Shown here piece by piece: positions 26,401-28,512 of a stretch of 58,446 bases of DNA (the stretch's first letter is position 1; each line of letters begins with the position of its first letter). The translations under genes were made by a program, and so were the position numbers. Source of the stretch: Candidatus Parcubacteria bacterium (lineage in GTDB: Bacteria; Patescibacteriota; Patescibacteriia; Patescibacteriales; UBA12075); NCBI GenBank assembly GCA_023132155.1, contig JAGLYP010000016.1, forward strand, positions 1 through 58,446, given 5' to 3'. The notes under the pieces are model-generated. The model was given only the letters and a program-made list of their open reading frames with translations. It was not told where the DNA came from and made no database searches.

Positions 26401-28075
26401 GAGTTGTTGTGCCGATGCCCAATCGGTAAGTACTATTGTCCCAATGGAGATTGGTAGTGCCGGTTGCTACAATGCCGTTTGCATTATAAAACGCGAGCTG
26501 GCCGGCGACACCGTATTTAACTTGCCCTGAAGAAGCGCCAGCTTCAGACCAAACAAATTCGCCAAGGCCGTCTGAAGTAAGAACATAGCCGGCATTGCCG
26601 TTGCTGCTTACGGCTAATTTAGTTGCAGTGATAGAATTGTCAGTAACCGAAAAAATCGGATTCCAATCTTCACTAGGTGTACCGGTTATAGTGATTGAAT
26701 CTGACCCTGTTGTCGATGAAACATAATTGCCGGTGGTGTGGCCGCCGAGAATAATGAGGTCGTCAAGGCTGGCGGCTCCGGTGCCGCCATAAGCAACTTC
26801 AATTGTATCGCCATGCCAAGTGCCGCTGGTAACAGTACCGATTGTCGCTAAATTAGCCAAAGAAGTAATCTGCGGAGCGGAAGTCGTGGCAAACCAATCC
26901 GCTAACAAAAAGAAATTGCCTGAATCATCTAAAGTAATTTTATTGCCGGTTAAAGTTAAGCCCGCGCCGGTATTCAAATTAGTCAATCCGATATCCAAAG
27001 TGCTGGAAGCGATTGTGTTTCCGCCGGAAACATATAGAAAACCCGTGCCGACTGAAAGATCCGCGCCGGTGCCGCCGTATTTCAGACCGATCGCGCCGCC
27101 ATGCCAAGCGCCGGAAAGAACCGTACCGGTAGCGCTGACAAGAAACTGGGAACCGGCATCCACACCGATAGTCAGCATAGCCGAGGGAGCGCTTGTGCCG
27201 ATTCCAACCTTGCCATCATTGCCGATATGAAACACGCCGCCGGTCGTACTGGCATTATAATTTATTAATTGCAGCAACGGGCCGGAACCATACTGAACGC
27301 CCCAAAGCAAAGGGTCGGAAGTGGAATAAGCGGTTTCAGTACCGGTTTCAAAATAACTTTTATCAACTTCGCAAGTACAGCCGTTATAAGTCCCCGCCAA
27401 ACTGCCGACAAAACAAGATCCGCCATTTTGAACCTCGCAATTGCCGGTTGAAGTGTTAGAATCCGCGTCATCATTATCGCAATCCAAATATCCGCTATCA
27501 CAAACACACGCGCAACTGGAATTAACATTATTATGCAGGTTTGTTCCACCGTCCAAAGCATCACAATTACTGGTATCAATATCAATTTCACAACCATCTC
27601 CATCAGTATATGATCCATCACATTCCCTGTAACCGCTAATACATGTATCACAAGTTGAAGAAGCTGATTCACCGCCGATACAGGTAGTCTGCCTATGAAC
27701 GTTATAACAAGCGGAATTTCTATCGCACCACCATGTTCCACTGTCATCACAACGCGGAACTGAACCATCATTAGCATAACAGTTCAAGACATAACCGCCG
27801 TCAAAGCCGGAAGCATTATAAGTGCTGGTATTTTCATTTCCTCCCGGAGGATTTAATAAAGATGTATCATAACAATCAATAATGCCGCCAACTACGCCGC
27901 AAATATCAAGCGCGTTACAATCCTGTCCGGGATAAGCCGGAACTTTGGAAGGACAATCCGTAGGGTTGCTAACCCAATACTGCGCCTCTGAAATTCCCGC
28001 AAACGCAAAAATTCCGATTATCATTAAAATCGCTACAAGAACAAAATTATTCAGTTTTTGCTTGATCAATTTCAT
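1697..28075 (-). CDS. giant modular secreted surface protein (8792 aa)
   Basis: A single uninterrupted frame of 8792 codons. It starts with a signal peptide (basic start, hydrophobic core, A-G-I-S-E-A before Q-Y-W) and has a GAGG ribosome binding site just upstream. Modules in order: Cys-rich segment (residues about 35-240); a long array of fibre-like repeats with G-I-G-T-T-T-P, G-T-W-x-G and A-x-G-G-T-G motifs (about 250-2650); two pectate-lyase-like right-handed beta-helix blocks (about 2685-3040 and 3260-3620); a tandemly duplicated unit of fibronectin-like plus LVIVD repeats (about 3650-5060); four more beta-helix blocks (about 5140-7680); two YadA-head-like G-Y-x-x-G-A-A-V-G repeat tracts; an A-D-Y-A-E-Y-F module; a helical segment; and a C-terminal formylglycine-enzyme/C-type-lectin-like domain ending G-F-R-C-A-K. 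No catalytic site is evident. Role inferred: adhesion or a surface fibre. There is no sortase motif or obvious C-terminal membrane anchor. Confidence 0.9.
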   Translation of the reverse strand: MKLIKQKLNNFVLVAILMIIGIFAFAGISEAQYWVSNPTDCPSKVPAYPGQDCNALDICGVVGGIIDCYDTSLLNPPGGNENTSTYNASGFDGGYVLNCYANDGSVPRCDDSGTWWCDRNSACYNVHRQTTCIGGESASSTCDTCISGYRECDGSYTDGDGCEIDIDTSNCDALDGGTNLHNNVNSSCACVCDSGYLDCDNDDADSNTSTGNCEVQNGGSCFVGSLAGTYNGCTCEVDKSYFETGTETAYSTSDPLLWGVQYGSGPLLQLINYNASTTGGVFHIGNDGKVGIGTSAPSAMLTIGVDAGSQFLVSATGTVLSGAWHGGAIGLKYGGTGADLSVGTGFLYVSGGNTIASSTLDIGLTNLNTGAGLTLTGNKITLDDSGNFFLLADWFATTSAPQITSLANLATIGTVTSGTWHGDTIEVAYGGTGAASLDDLIILGGHTTGNYVSSTTGSDSITITGTPSEDWNPIFSVTDNSITATKLAVSSNGNAGYVLTSDGLGEFVWSEAGASSGQVKYGVAGQLAFYNANGIVATGTTNLHWDNSTYRLGIGTTTPSSMFTVGATTSEQFLVNSIGQVIGGEWKGTAISNAYIASSSYWNIAYGWDDHATKGYLSTTSGHILETAFGGTGAATMTDLIILGDYTTGNYISSTTGSDMITITGTPGEGWVPAFSITDDSITENKLSISNSGSNGYVLTYDGAGGFAWSATGGSSGQVSTGLAGQLAFYQTDGIIATGTTNLHWDNTNYRLGIGTTTNLTTMLAIGATSSEQFLVNLNGIVTQGIWQGTAIADEYIASSSYWNAAYASSTYWDLAYNWDDHSTKGYLSTTSGHILETAFGGTGKATLTDLIILGDYTTGNYISSTTGSDTITITGTPGEGWTPVFSVTGNSIGADQLSVSGDGNAGYVLTSDGLGEFVWSEAGASSGQVRYGVAGQLAFYNANGIVATGTTNLHWDNSTYRLGIGTTTPTSPLFVYSGDGADLTDYLVKIINDDITDNQGMGVYIQGGDSISDEVFVIEDYSGNLIFEILGNAAMSIGQSENDEIESLQIYKTVDGSYLKLERDSVVAFTVGTGSGVNNDDLVFNNNNFGDYIFLNGNLSIGTTTPSSMFTVGATTSEQFLVNSIGQVIGGEWKGTAISNTYIASSSYWNIAYGWDDHATKGYLSTTSGHILETAFGGTGKATLTDLIILGDYTTGNYISSTTGSDMITITGTPSEGWVPAFSITDDSITENKLSISNSGSNGYVLTYDGAGGFAWSATGGSSGQVSTGLAGQLAFYQTDGIIATGTTNLHWDNTNYRLGIGTTTNLTTMLAIGATSSEQFLVNMNGIVTQGIWQGTPIVNAQIASSSFWNIAYGWDDHATKGYLSTTSGHILETAFGGTGKATLTDLIILGDYTTGNYISSTTGSDMITITGTPGEGWVPAFSITDDSITENKLSISNSGSNGYVLTYDGAGGFAWSATGGSSGQVSTGLAGQLAFYQTDGIIATGTTNLHWDNTNYRLGIGTTTNLTTMLAIGATSSEQFLVNMNGIVTQGIWQGTQITDEYIASSSYWNAAYASSTYWDLAYNWDDHSTKGYLSTTSGHILETAFGGTGAATMTDLIILGDYTTGNYISSTTGSDMISITGTPGEGWVPAFSITDDSITENKLSISNSGSNGYVLTYDGANGFAWSATGGSSGQVSTGLAGQLAFYQTDGIIATGTTNLHWDNTNYRLGIGTTTPGATLSIGATINNQFLVSSAGIVSDGTWEGDEIDDQYIASSTYWNAAYFGRVTSAAAPITFSGNIIGLDILYNIPLVASTTDWDSTYDIVIAGNVDWDTTYSIVNASSTYWDTAYLWGDHSLETYFATSSGALPAGWGGTGLDSYARGDILFATTSSQLMKLGAGNDTNVLQIVNGIPAWVVASSSGIGNDVYVAVDSSADPGYLGALASDGVLRADSPISYADAGNWITLGITADSIGNTQLAYDTGQHLATTSSPVFAGLTLTAFGTGLLTVTNNVLGTTTDGTADWDTAYSIVTASSTYWDLAYNWDDHSTKGYLSTTSGHILETAFGGTGAATLTDLIILGDYTTGNYISSTTGSDMITITGTPSEGWVPAFSITDDSITENKLSISNSGSNGYVLTYDGANGFAWSATGGSSGQVSTGLAGQLAFYQTDGIIATGTTNLHWDNTNYRLGIGTTTPGATLSIGATINNQFLVSSAGIVSDGTWEGDEIDDQYIASSTYWNAAYFGRVTSAAAPITFSGNIIGLDILYNIPLVASTTDWDSTYDIVIAGNVDWDAVAASSTEYTWTYNTVNDNYADWDATHASSTYYDATYASSTAWDAAYAERGSQINGTDLTWSAGQLHVTDSWWSDLSEMSLATGNIYVGDGSNHPAASSDIHIVSNKVGIGTSSPLGKLDIYGSLILSGDDRYINFGTTTGANSYGFRDSNGTLQYRNTGDTWTSLTSLGVSTFDGLTDVNLSGAATGSLVYYNGSSWEDIATGSLGLLADSDLNITVQAYDKGLQDIASLATTSDLFMVANGTTWTGMGTSTVRNTLGLDNIYTYGITVEGSYGQLWMSDGSGAGQWKATNTLGLLGLDATISDLANVAAGSAAIGDLLMYDGADWINKATNTLGLLGQDITANLSNDYLPKWSSNAFANSIISDDGSIATIAGSLIAGTTTMPTLTITGGTSFPTSPVEGQMYYRTDQNQVYLYTGSKWQADRTTASKIVAANDSPNKEKADYVCNGTEDEVEINQAISAVYANGGGGLVYLTEGTYTIGDNDSDGYGIELATSTHLMGSGKKTVIKLQNSLDTAFYKMIYGSNINYVTLSDFSIDGNQVNNASLQYGIYLISVSDSFVKNILVEYLNHDGIYLDNTTRVSIDQAISQNNESHGVTISGGSGGYNRIAESSLLANDNYGFFISNSPNNIVENNVVSNNQENGAYITGSSNIIINNIIKNNGSAYILGGIVITGSDNILSDNIFDNHDDNIELSSGDRNIITNNKITNSIVESYAIKINSGSDNNIIANNHYTGPLSTYISDSGSGTNYSQSDRITVRTIGEVTYSPFYIHASSSVALLSVRQDSDGDIVNIFDGANEVFTILDGGNVGIGTTSPTEALSISGSIRVTGDTILNNNSYTWPSSVSADDYLKVASDGSLSWGTPAGTSPWTDDGNTTYLTATGDKIAIGTSSASSKLTVWADGTSGLSAFSVIDSASTTLFTVLDNGLIGIGTSSPAYKLDVAGTARITGTTTVDSLVITGGTIFPGVPTEGQQYYRTDEDQVYLYTGSKWQADRTTASKIVAANNSPNKEKADYVCDGVNDETEINQAINAVYANSGGGLVYLMEGTYNVGTSTYANYSIVMATSTTLMGTGNGTVIKMQDSFGENVHMIQGDKMQEEITLTQFKIDGNRAAQTGGDQYGIYFDTVSSSTINNVFIIDVEDRSVVISNSQDIIFSNNIVKNSTDYVLYTNSGSSNIIINNNIFSHNDASIALCSKNSTFVGNSYSSNNSFTISGDRNTISGNNFNGNTSYGIYFFNGDYNTVSNNIIYNNGSHGISFGSDGVYNIISSNIIYSNGSNAINIDFNADNNTFSNNTIDGNVNVDQADCNDNRFVGNNLNGVFTDNGTDTKFIEPNRMTLNANDTDYGGAITALTVTQSGTGDLVNIFDGANEVFTILDGGFVGIGTTTPWSKLTVDGSLFLEGSDNYFNFGAATSSSGYGFYDNSGTLQFKNSGGSWVDFGVGAVGAGTIGQFPYYASAGSALTATSSLFIDTAGNIGIKTTAPQEALTLSSASNFAQEMGAPTNLSAATTTGGTLSADTYYFKIAASDGIGTTIGSSEVNCTVDGSTSTACSVSWTAPTGVSSYRVYYGTTTDTYYNYFTDTASPYTFATSTGGTIGSVPTVTTAYVSKLAASGDSWLLGGNLGIGISTPTASLTIRQDSSGDIVNIFDGADEVFTILDGGNVGIGTVSPSEKLTLNAGNFLQTAKEPTFESGYEAGNNVYSIYVSGKYAYLGLGINASTEFRILDVSTSTGMTLEGGYEVGRIVTSVYVSGKYAYLGLDSGAGNDFIILDISNVNSPTLVGGYEAGDGIKDMYVSGKYAYLGYQLGTGNDFEILDISNPESPTLVGGYEAGIGVYSLQIQNNYAYIGLVGNASTDFRVLNISDPSAPSLVGGYEISASGADAVKDIYISGKYAYLSIDNANPQFRILDISNPSSPTLVGSDTSQDECTSVYVSGNYAYIGTANSSRSFYILDISNPTSPVYIGKYDEEDVNSVFISGKYAYIGMHNNALGGEFQILDIAGIDAPSANIGNIATNFIDISENAQIGDNLYIGGGLNVGSGGIYSRGETGIYASSSATALTVTQNSAGDILNIFDGANEVFTILDGGFVGIGTTTPWSKLTVDGSLFLEGSDNYFNFGAATSSSGYGFYDNSGTLQFKNSGGSWVDLGVGAVGAGTIGQFPYYASAGSALTATSSLFIDTAGNIGIKTAAPQEALTLSSASSFAQEMGAPTNLSAATTTGGTLSADTYYFKIAASDGIGTTIGSSEVNCTVDGSTSTACSVSWTAPTGASSYRVYYGTTTDTYYNYFTDTASPYTFATSTGGTVGSVPTVTTAYVSKLAASGDSWLLGGNLGIGMNTPQAKLTVQASSGDLLNIRNNSSEVLTVLNNGNVGIGTSSPSEKLTLNAGNFLQTAKEPTFESGYEAGNSVYSIYVSGKYAYLGLGASASTEFRILDVSTSTSMTLEGGYEVGRIVTSVYVSGKYAYLGLDSGAGNDFIILDISNVNSPTLVGGYEAGDCVKDMYVSGRYAYLGYQIGTGNDFEILDISNPESPVLVGGYEAGAGVYSIHIQNNYAYIGLAGNASTDFRVLNISDPSAPSLVGGYEINASGADVVKDIYISGKYAYLSIDNASPQFRILDISDPSAPILVGSDTSSDECTSVYVSGKYAYIGTANPIYSFYILDISNPTSPVYIGKYNEEDVNSVFISGKYAYIGMDNNAFGGEFQILDIAGIDAPSANIGNIATNFIDISENAQIGDNLYIGGGINVGSGGIYSRGETGIYASSSATALTVTQNSAGDILNIFDGTNEVFTILDGGNVGIGDTSPSAKLTASSSGEQLRLIYDEDNSKYASFTVDSSGDLSIDLATAYGTTTFADNLAVTGYTELATTTMPVWNKVVIVDGAHYSQDGAGIQAAINAAGTSSKVFLPAGTYNITTTIKLPSQMMLEGAGASTTVLYLANNSNCNVIENADQTNGNTDIRITNLGIDGNAANNSTGFNSGIYFNKVTYSQIDSIYVYDADGDGINIESSASSTISNSVLEKHYTGIYISSTDGMVIVNNIVRNCDAYGIHAVGALYNRIFSNILNGNYEGIYLNGGSNKNIVTGNVVTDSTDIGIDVWMSSNNTVSQNHVYNNSTIGIRVRGWYNTVNSNVITDNSEDGIYLWDGGCGNNIVSSNSIYNNGGSGNYDGIYIGGDDNIVSSNRITDTAGGATAYAIEISSGSDNNLLVGNYYSGPGASSINDAGTNTRYTQPERLTITTSNLGEVAYSPFYIHASSSVALLSVRQDSSGDIVNIFDGANEIFTILDGGYVGIGTATPWSKLTVDGSLFLEGSDNYFNFGAATSSSGYGFYDNSGTLQFKNSGGSWVDFGVGAVGSGYTGWLPYYAADGTALTATSSIFLDTTGYVGIGTSSPSALLTVGAAADSQFLVNSSGVVTAGTWQGGTIGVGYGGTGLTAITDGYFLIGNSAAALEATSSIFMDSAGYIGIGTTGPQAALHIGTASSTQLTTYGDSLFVSGSLEVGETAYLGPMEFGADSGIITWIDMPVTSSSATGTAQSYTARLDGANLLTVYAESDGAGGIQNTGVGIGTTTPFGFLSVSASSTDPALVIRQVDSGNQGPIAVFYDGGSEKIRIDSSGNLGIGTDSPSYNLDVAGTARITGTTTLSTTTMSVWNNVVIVDGVNYSADGTGIQAAIDALPAEGGKVFIPEGTYSMTATTTIPSNVWLEGAGASSTVLYLADGANTAVLSNSDHTNGNSHIKISNLKIDGNDDGNDGTCHGIYFNTVTYSQIDSVYVYDVDDYGIYLLSSASSTISSNIVESNFNGIVLYCSSNNIVTSNTINNNTYEGIYIYFSSDNTIVSNIINNNGEHGIHVYASAFRNTIVGNIIKSNTANGIYLFVAHENAITGNSIYNNGGSGAYNGIQFNSSDNNLISSNRITDTAGTGYAIGIDSGSDNNVLVGNYYSGPGASSINDAGTNTRYTQPERLTITTSNLGEVAYSPFYIHASSSVALLSVRQDSSGDIVNIFDGADEVFTILDGGNIGIGTSTPYSKLTVWGDGTSGLSAFSVIDSASSTLFTVLDSGLIGIGTSSPLTTLSVQGTAGTPIMNIASSTGASVLYVDERGYVGIGTTSPAEKLSVNGNFYITGTTNLNNIAYTWPSSQTADYYLKTDGSGNLSWADVSASSSLWTDGGATSYLTATGDNVAIGTSTAYSKLSIWADGDSGLTTAFSVIDSASSTLFTVLDSGYVGIGTANPEYNLDVAGTTRITGAATLSTTTMPSWNKVIIVDGVHFSADGAGIQAAIDALPDEGGKVFIPEGTYSMTSTTTIPSNVWLEGAGASSTVLYLADGANTAVLANADPTNGNSHIKISNLKIDGNDANNACSGLYYCSGIYFVKTTYSEIDSAYIYDADDMGIYLNSDSDYNIISNNYTQSNGNWMGGIYISGDYCVISNNISDSDHMGIRINGTHNTIIGNVIEGTTNSVGIHLYSANYNTVTGNTVKDSADTGISASDSDNITISNNTVYSSVDNGISVGGTGYTISGNTVYRNDKHGIYITASDSIVIGNTVRENDYNNGAAQDGIYVVGADYTIIANNRCEDNDRYEINISATSDYVVVEGNYTYGSDHVGEINDDSATTIYNTQLVSDDLILKSAGNVGIGTTSPYSKLTIWGDGTSGLSAFSVIDSASTTLFTVLDSGLIGIGTSSPLTTLSVQGTAGTPIMNIASSTGESVLYIDENGKVGIGTTSPAYTLDVSGSIRAALSLSAGINVETLTGDKTLTPGIDKMHQYLDEGGANRIITLATAGATAGDRFIIRHNGAYDDSHCLEVKQSATELDKIYAGAIKEFIFDGTNWISGETGAGENDNKKYNVALGYRAQGYNYGTAVGYNVSGRDWGAAVGYQALGYSLGAALGYGAAGYSSGAAVGYGALGYNYGAAIGNEAESSQYGFSAGYSAGSAIVNADSVGNILIGRDAGDVITTGDYNIIIGHQADGLNATTNSFLNIGNTIYGDLSAGNVGIGTTTPYSKLTVWADGTSGLSAFSVIDSASSTLFTVLDSGYVGIGTANPEYNLDVAGTTRITGAATLSTTTMSVWNNVVVVDGVNYSADGAGIQAAIDALPDEGGKVFIPEGTYSMTATTTIPSNVWLEGAGASSTVLYLADGANTAVLANADPTNGNSHIKISNLKIDGNDGNNAGQQCHGIYFNKATYSEVDNVYIYNVEDTGIPLSNESNYNTVFNCVITSHGSTGISVSSSHNSVISNKVFSGYQGIGIGGSHNSVSNNTVYNHTDDGISVGCGDYNVISGNTIKQNSNDNAAWDLRLGGTSCGNYNTVIGNTIEADTADDAIRIGGSHNTITGNTITTTADDGISFFGYSGVDYNIISSNRIKRVSGSGNYGINVSAGGADYTYIIGNEISGAYTADVNDSGANTTIQQRDQFEVEANSSSITALTITQSGTGDIVNIFDGTNEVFTILNGGNVGIGTSSPLTTLSVQGTAGTPIMNIASSTGESLLYIDENGKVGIGTTSPAYALDVSGSIRAALSLSAGINVETLTGNKTLTPGVDKMYQYLDENGENRIITLATAGAIAGDRFIIRHNGAYTDAHYLEVKQSAVTLDRIYAGAIKEFIFDGTNWISGETGAGENDTKRYNVAVGRDAQGYDAGTAVGYGTQGYTFGTAVGYGTQGYNNGAAVGYDTQGYNYGAAVGREALGYNAGAAIGYYALGHNYGAAIGSYAESSQYGFSAGYSAGTNIDNANSVGNILIGRDAGDVITTGDYNIIIGHQADGLNATANSFLNIGNTIYGDLSAGNVGIGTTTPYSKLTVWADGTSGLSAFSVIDSASSTLFTVLDNGYVGIGTSSPEYNLDVVGTVRFGSDTAGDIIFDTTTITTPVLVGIGTSTPDADLTIVSDQVNANTNLFTIATSTNGSDTVDRKFAVDSDGDIFYDGSAFSPAADYAEYFYTTDTDLESGEAVCVDVAKENAVKRCQRAADGNVMGIVSTNPAIVGNSKQEYANNENYIIVGMLGQVPAKASTENGDIRPGDSLTSAIEPGYIARANPGDPTVGIALERLKSGIASTTETGIIKVLISRRNKSLTVEMVESRITERIASMEIEDEVAIMLGAAIEDYNIASSVTPIIDEQIAMLDSVLSVEFNNVNNELLLIANSLDDVIARVSALESGLGEIDHRISALEGLGSVNSEPSPDHAYAITQEGNVVFSNDENYKQIKEGRNAPRRVPTPDVAIVEIYSGTTTDKTALVINQEGSGDVADFKSGGVSIVNIAQGGEVAVVGEMSIDGRLMVCSGAGCGQALDLAVDETLGDMGVEGTVVAGAFAGYCEEGYIWVPGSSKYGTMPGFCASEKEMTYEYTNELMLNMTQGEAMLACEAIGGGYHLISENEWLTIAENIIRVIDNDADEAAEGLQLPFVIASAIASGSEANPTTIDSIAFTLSNGNIIYDFAGGVGEWTDQTITKASVFEPQSEDWQEYFEIDNYQGFNVAPPYYYNSENNIGRVKTGTASSSSDYLRGFVRGENALFDLDLSHSPVDATSTIGFRCAK
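2051..2097. repeat. partial palindromic repeat inside the lectin-like domain
   Basis: On the plus strand GCTTCGCTGCCGCTCGCAATG and CTCGCAATGACAAATGG match one arm of the TTTGTCATTGCGAGC repeat family seen in valS. It encodes roughly V-I-A-S-A-I-A-S-G-S-E-A and keeps the frame. It adds residues in a loop where the fold would normally continue directly to the D-S-I-A-F-T-L strand. Confidence 0.6.
2652..2679. repeat. 28-base GC-rich palindrome encoding R-N-A-P-R-R-V-P-T
   Basis: GTAGGAACGCGCC and its inverse GGCGCGTTCCTAC form a near-perfect palindrome with only the central bases unmatched. A related 28-base copy lies at 53724-53751 in the EndoQ gene and is read in the same frame (A-A-P-R-R-V-S-T). 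This fits a mobile or amplifying element tolerated in coding sequence. Confidence 0.75.
2780..3520 (-). other. A-D-Y-A-E-Y-F module and following helical segment
   Basis: Residues about 8185-8430 of the giant protein contain A-A-D-Y-A-E-Y-F, L-E-S-G-E-A-V-C-V-D, G-Q-V-P-A-K, I-R-P-G-D-S-L-T and I-K-V-L-I-S-R. This is the conserved module near the C-terminus of many phage-tail-fibre-like bacterial surface proteins. It is followed by a long helical stretch (about 2780-3090) with heptad-like spacing. A role in trimerisation or assembly is inferred from family resemblance. Confidence 0.6.
4119..4422 (-). repeat. YadA-head-like repeats, copy 2
   Basis: The protein reads V-A-V-G-x-x-A-Q-G-Y-x-x-G-T-A-V-G-Y repeatedly with a period of 14 residues (42 bases), then an A-E-S-S-Q-Y-G-F-S-A-G-Y-S-A-G cap. 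This resembles the left-handed beta-roll of YadA-type adhesin heads. A sister tract lies at 6470-6735. Confidence 0.7.
5030..6080 (-). repeat. right-handed beta-helix block 6
   Basis: It starts with V-D-G-V-N-Y-S-A-D-G-A-G-I-Q-A-A-I-D and P-E-G-T-Y-S-M, the N-terminal signature of pectate-lyase-3-like helices. It continues with rungs of the N-x-I-S-x-N-x-I type and ends in an I-S-G-A-Y-T-A-D-V-N-D-S-G cap. No pectate lyase catalytic residues can be assigned. Confidence 0.75.
6470..6735 (-). repeat. YadA-head-like repeats, copy 1
   Basis: The same 14-residue G-Y-x-x-G-A-A-V-G pattern as at 4119-4422, followed by the same N-I-L-I-G-R-D-A-G-D module. The DNA of both flanks is nearly identical to the other tract, but the individual repeats vary, as expected after a block duplication. 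Confidence 0.7.
7400..8510 (-). repeat. right-handed beta-helix block 5
   Basis: P-E-G-T-Y-S-M and W-L-E-G-A-G-A-S-S-T-V-L open the block. Rungs with N-x-I-x-x-N-T-V and G-I-x-V-x-G follow, ending with H-V-G-E-I-N-D-D-S. The opening is almost identical in DNA to blocks 4 and 6, while the rungs differ. Confidence 0.75.
9370..10330 (-). repeat. right-handed beta-helix block 4
   Basis: Same opening as block 5, then rungs rich in S-N-N-I-V-T-S-N-T-I, and a cap Y-Y-S-G-P-G-A-S-S-I-N-D-A-G that is shared word for word with block 3. Confidence 0.75.
11550..12650 (-). repeat. right-handed beta-helix block 3
   Basis: Opens with V-D-G-A-H-Y-S-Q-D-G-A-G-I-Q-A-A-I-N and P-A-G-T-Y-N-I, followed by N-x-V-x-x-N rungs and the same Y-Y-S-G-P-G-A-S-S-I-N-D-A-G cap as block 4. 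Downstream linkers are also shared, so helix blocks seem to have been duplicated with their linkers. Confidence 0.75.
12880..17120 (-). repeat. tandem duplication of a roughly 2.12 kb fibronectin-plus-LVIVD unit
   Basis: Copy one is about 12880-15000 and copy two about 15000-17120. Matching landmarks are 2118-2121 bases apart, so a 3-base indel separates parts of the copies. Each unit encodes about 707 residues: a fibre-like linker, one fibronectin-III-like domain (S-W-T-A-P-T-G, Y-R-V-Y-Y-G-T-T-T-D-T) and about eight LVIVD repeats (S-V-Y-V-S-G-K-Y-A-Y-L-G, F-x-I-L-D-I-S-N-P-x-S-P). LVIVD repeats are thought to form beta-propellers. The frame is preserved throughout. Confidence 0.85.
17210..18290 (-). 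repeat. right-handed beta-helix block 2
   Basis: Starts A-S-K-I-V-A-A-N-N-S-P-N-K-E-K-A-D-Y-V-C-D, then E-G-T-Y-N-V and many N-x-I-x-x-N rungs, some of them serine-rich. The opening is nearly identical to block 1 and differs from blocks 3-6, so there are two helix subfamilies in the protein. Confidence 0.75.
18950..20020 (-). repeat. right-handed beta-helix block 1
   Basis: Starts A-S-K-I-V-A-A-N-D-S-P-N-K-E-K-A-D-Y-V-C-N, with E-G-T-Y-T-I, M-G-S-G-K-K-T-V-I and rungs such as N-N-I-V-E-N-N-V-V-S-N-N. It ends with T-G-P-L-S-T-Y-I-S-D-S-G. The preceding Y-L-Y-T-G-S-K-W-Q-A-D-R linker is repeated before block 2. Confidence 0.75.
21250..26770 (-). repeat. array of near-identical fibre-module repeats
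   Basis: The segment encoding N-G-Y-V-L-T-Y-D-G-A-x-G-F-A-W-S-A-T-G-G recurs almost unchanged near 21725, 23100, 23735, 24340 and 25980, giving spacings of 1377, 633, 603 and 1644 bases. More diverged relatives lie near 25340 and 26580. A block around 21250-22000 is copied at about 22627-23375 with an offset of 1377 bases. DNA identity by eye is very high between copies, so recent duplication or gene conversion is likely. Confidence 0.8.
27340..28075 (-). other. signal peptide and Cys-rich N-terminal region of the giant protein
   Basis: After a signal peptide of about 31 residues comes a segment with more than 20 cysteines, including C-x-x-G-Y-R-E-C-D-G, D-G-C-E-I-D, C-V-C-D-S-G-Y-L-D-C-D and N-C-E-V. 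The spacing resembles the C-x-x-G-x-x-D-C-D-G-x-x-x-N-G-C-E repeats seen in secreted proteins of several bacterial groups. Disulfides are likely, which fits an extracellular location. Confidence 0.7.
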
Positions 28076-28101
28076 TCGGCCTCAAAATTAAGACCATGCG
28101 C

Positions 28102-28133
28102 AAAAAAAACCAACCCAAAAAAGGCTAGTTTTT
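28102..28133 (-). terminator. leader hairpin with U-tract (putative attenuator) of the giant gene
   Basis: On the minus strand AAAAACTAGCC pairs with GGTTGGTTTTT (11 pairs, three of them G-U) around a TTTTTTG loop and is followed by more T. It lies 27 bases before the start codon and downstream of the promoter, so it would end transcription inside the leader. The leader of the gene at 33406-35334 has an equivalent hairpin with compensatory base changes. Confidence 0.6.
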
Positions 28134-28160
28134 ACAAAACAAAAAATTATCGGGGATAAA

Positions 28161-28187
28161 TTGACGCATGGGGAAATGAATCAGTTT
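28161..28187 (-). promoter_or_regulatory. conserved leader box of the giant gene
   Basis: The minus strand reads AACTGATTCATTTCCCCATG and then CGTCAA. The same box with ATG-TATCAA occurs at 35404-35430 in front of another surface gene. Its C-C-A-T-G-C-G is complementary to CGCATGG just after the attenuator hairpin (28093-28099), so an alternative pairing is possible. Confidence 0.55.
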
Positions 28188-28263
28188 ATTATTTTAATTA
28201 AATTTCTTAAAATTTTCTTAAAAATATTTAATTTTTTCTTATTTTTTCTTTTTTCTTTATTAT

Positions 28264-28269
28264 ATTATA
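28264..28269 (-). promoter_or_regulatory. extended -10 promoter of the giant surface gene
   Basis: The minus strand reads TGTTATAATATAATAAAG, a TGn-TATAAT extended -10. There is no clear TTGACA, but an upstream AATGTATTAAA is shared with the equivalent promoter at 35466-35471. The predicted leader is about 180 nt. Confidence 0.6.
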
Positions 28270-28512
28270 ACACAAAAAAAACAAATTTAATACATTTTTT
28301 AATCTTTATTACACAATTTTTCTCAAAAAAAATCAAGCTAAATTTTAAAAATAATTTATTCAATATTAGCTAAATTATTTTTTAATTTTTATTAACTTAC
28401 AATCTTTTGCGCAAATTTAATTTACAAAAATTAATAAAAATTTTTTTATTTTTAAAAAATCAAATAATTATCCACAAACAGTCACACAACACGCATCACA
28501 TATCACGTATCA

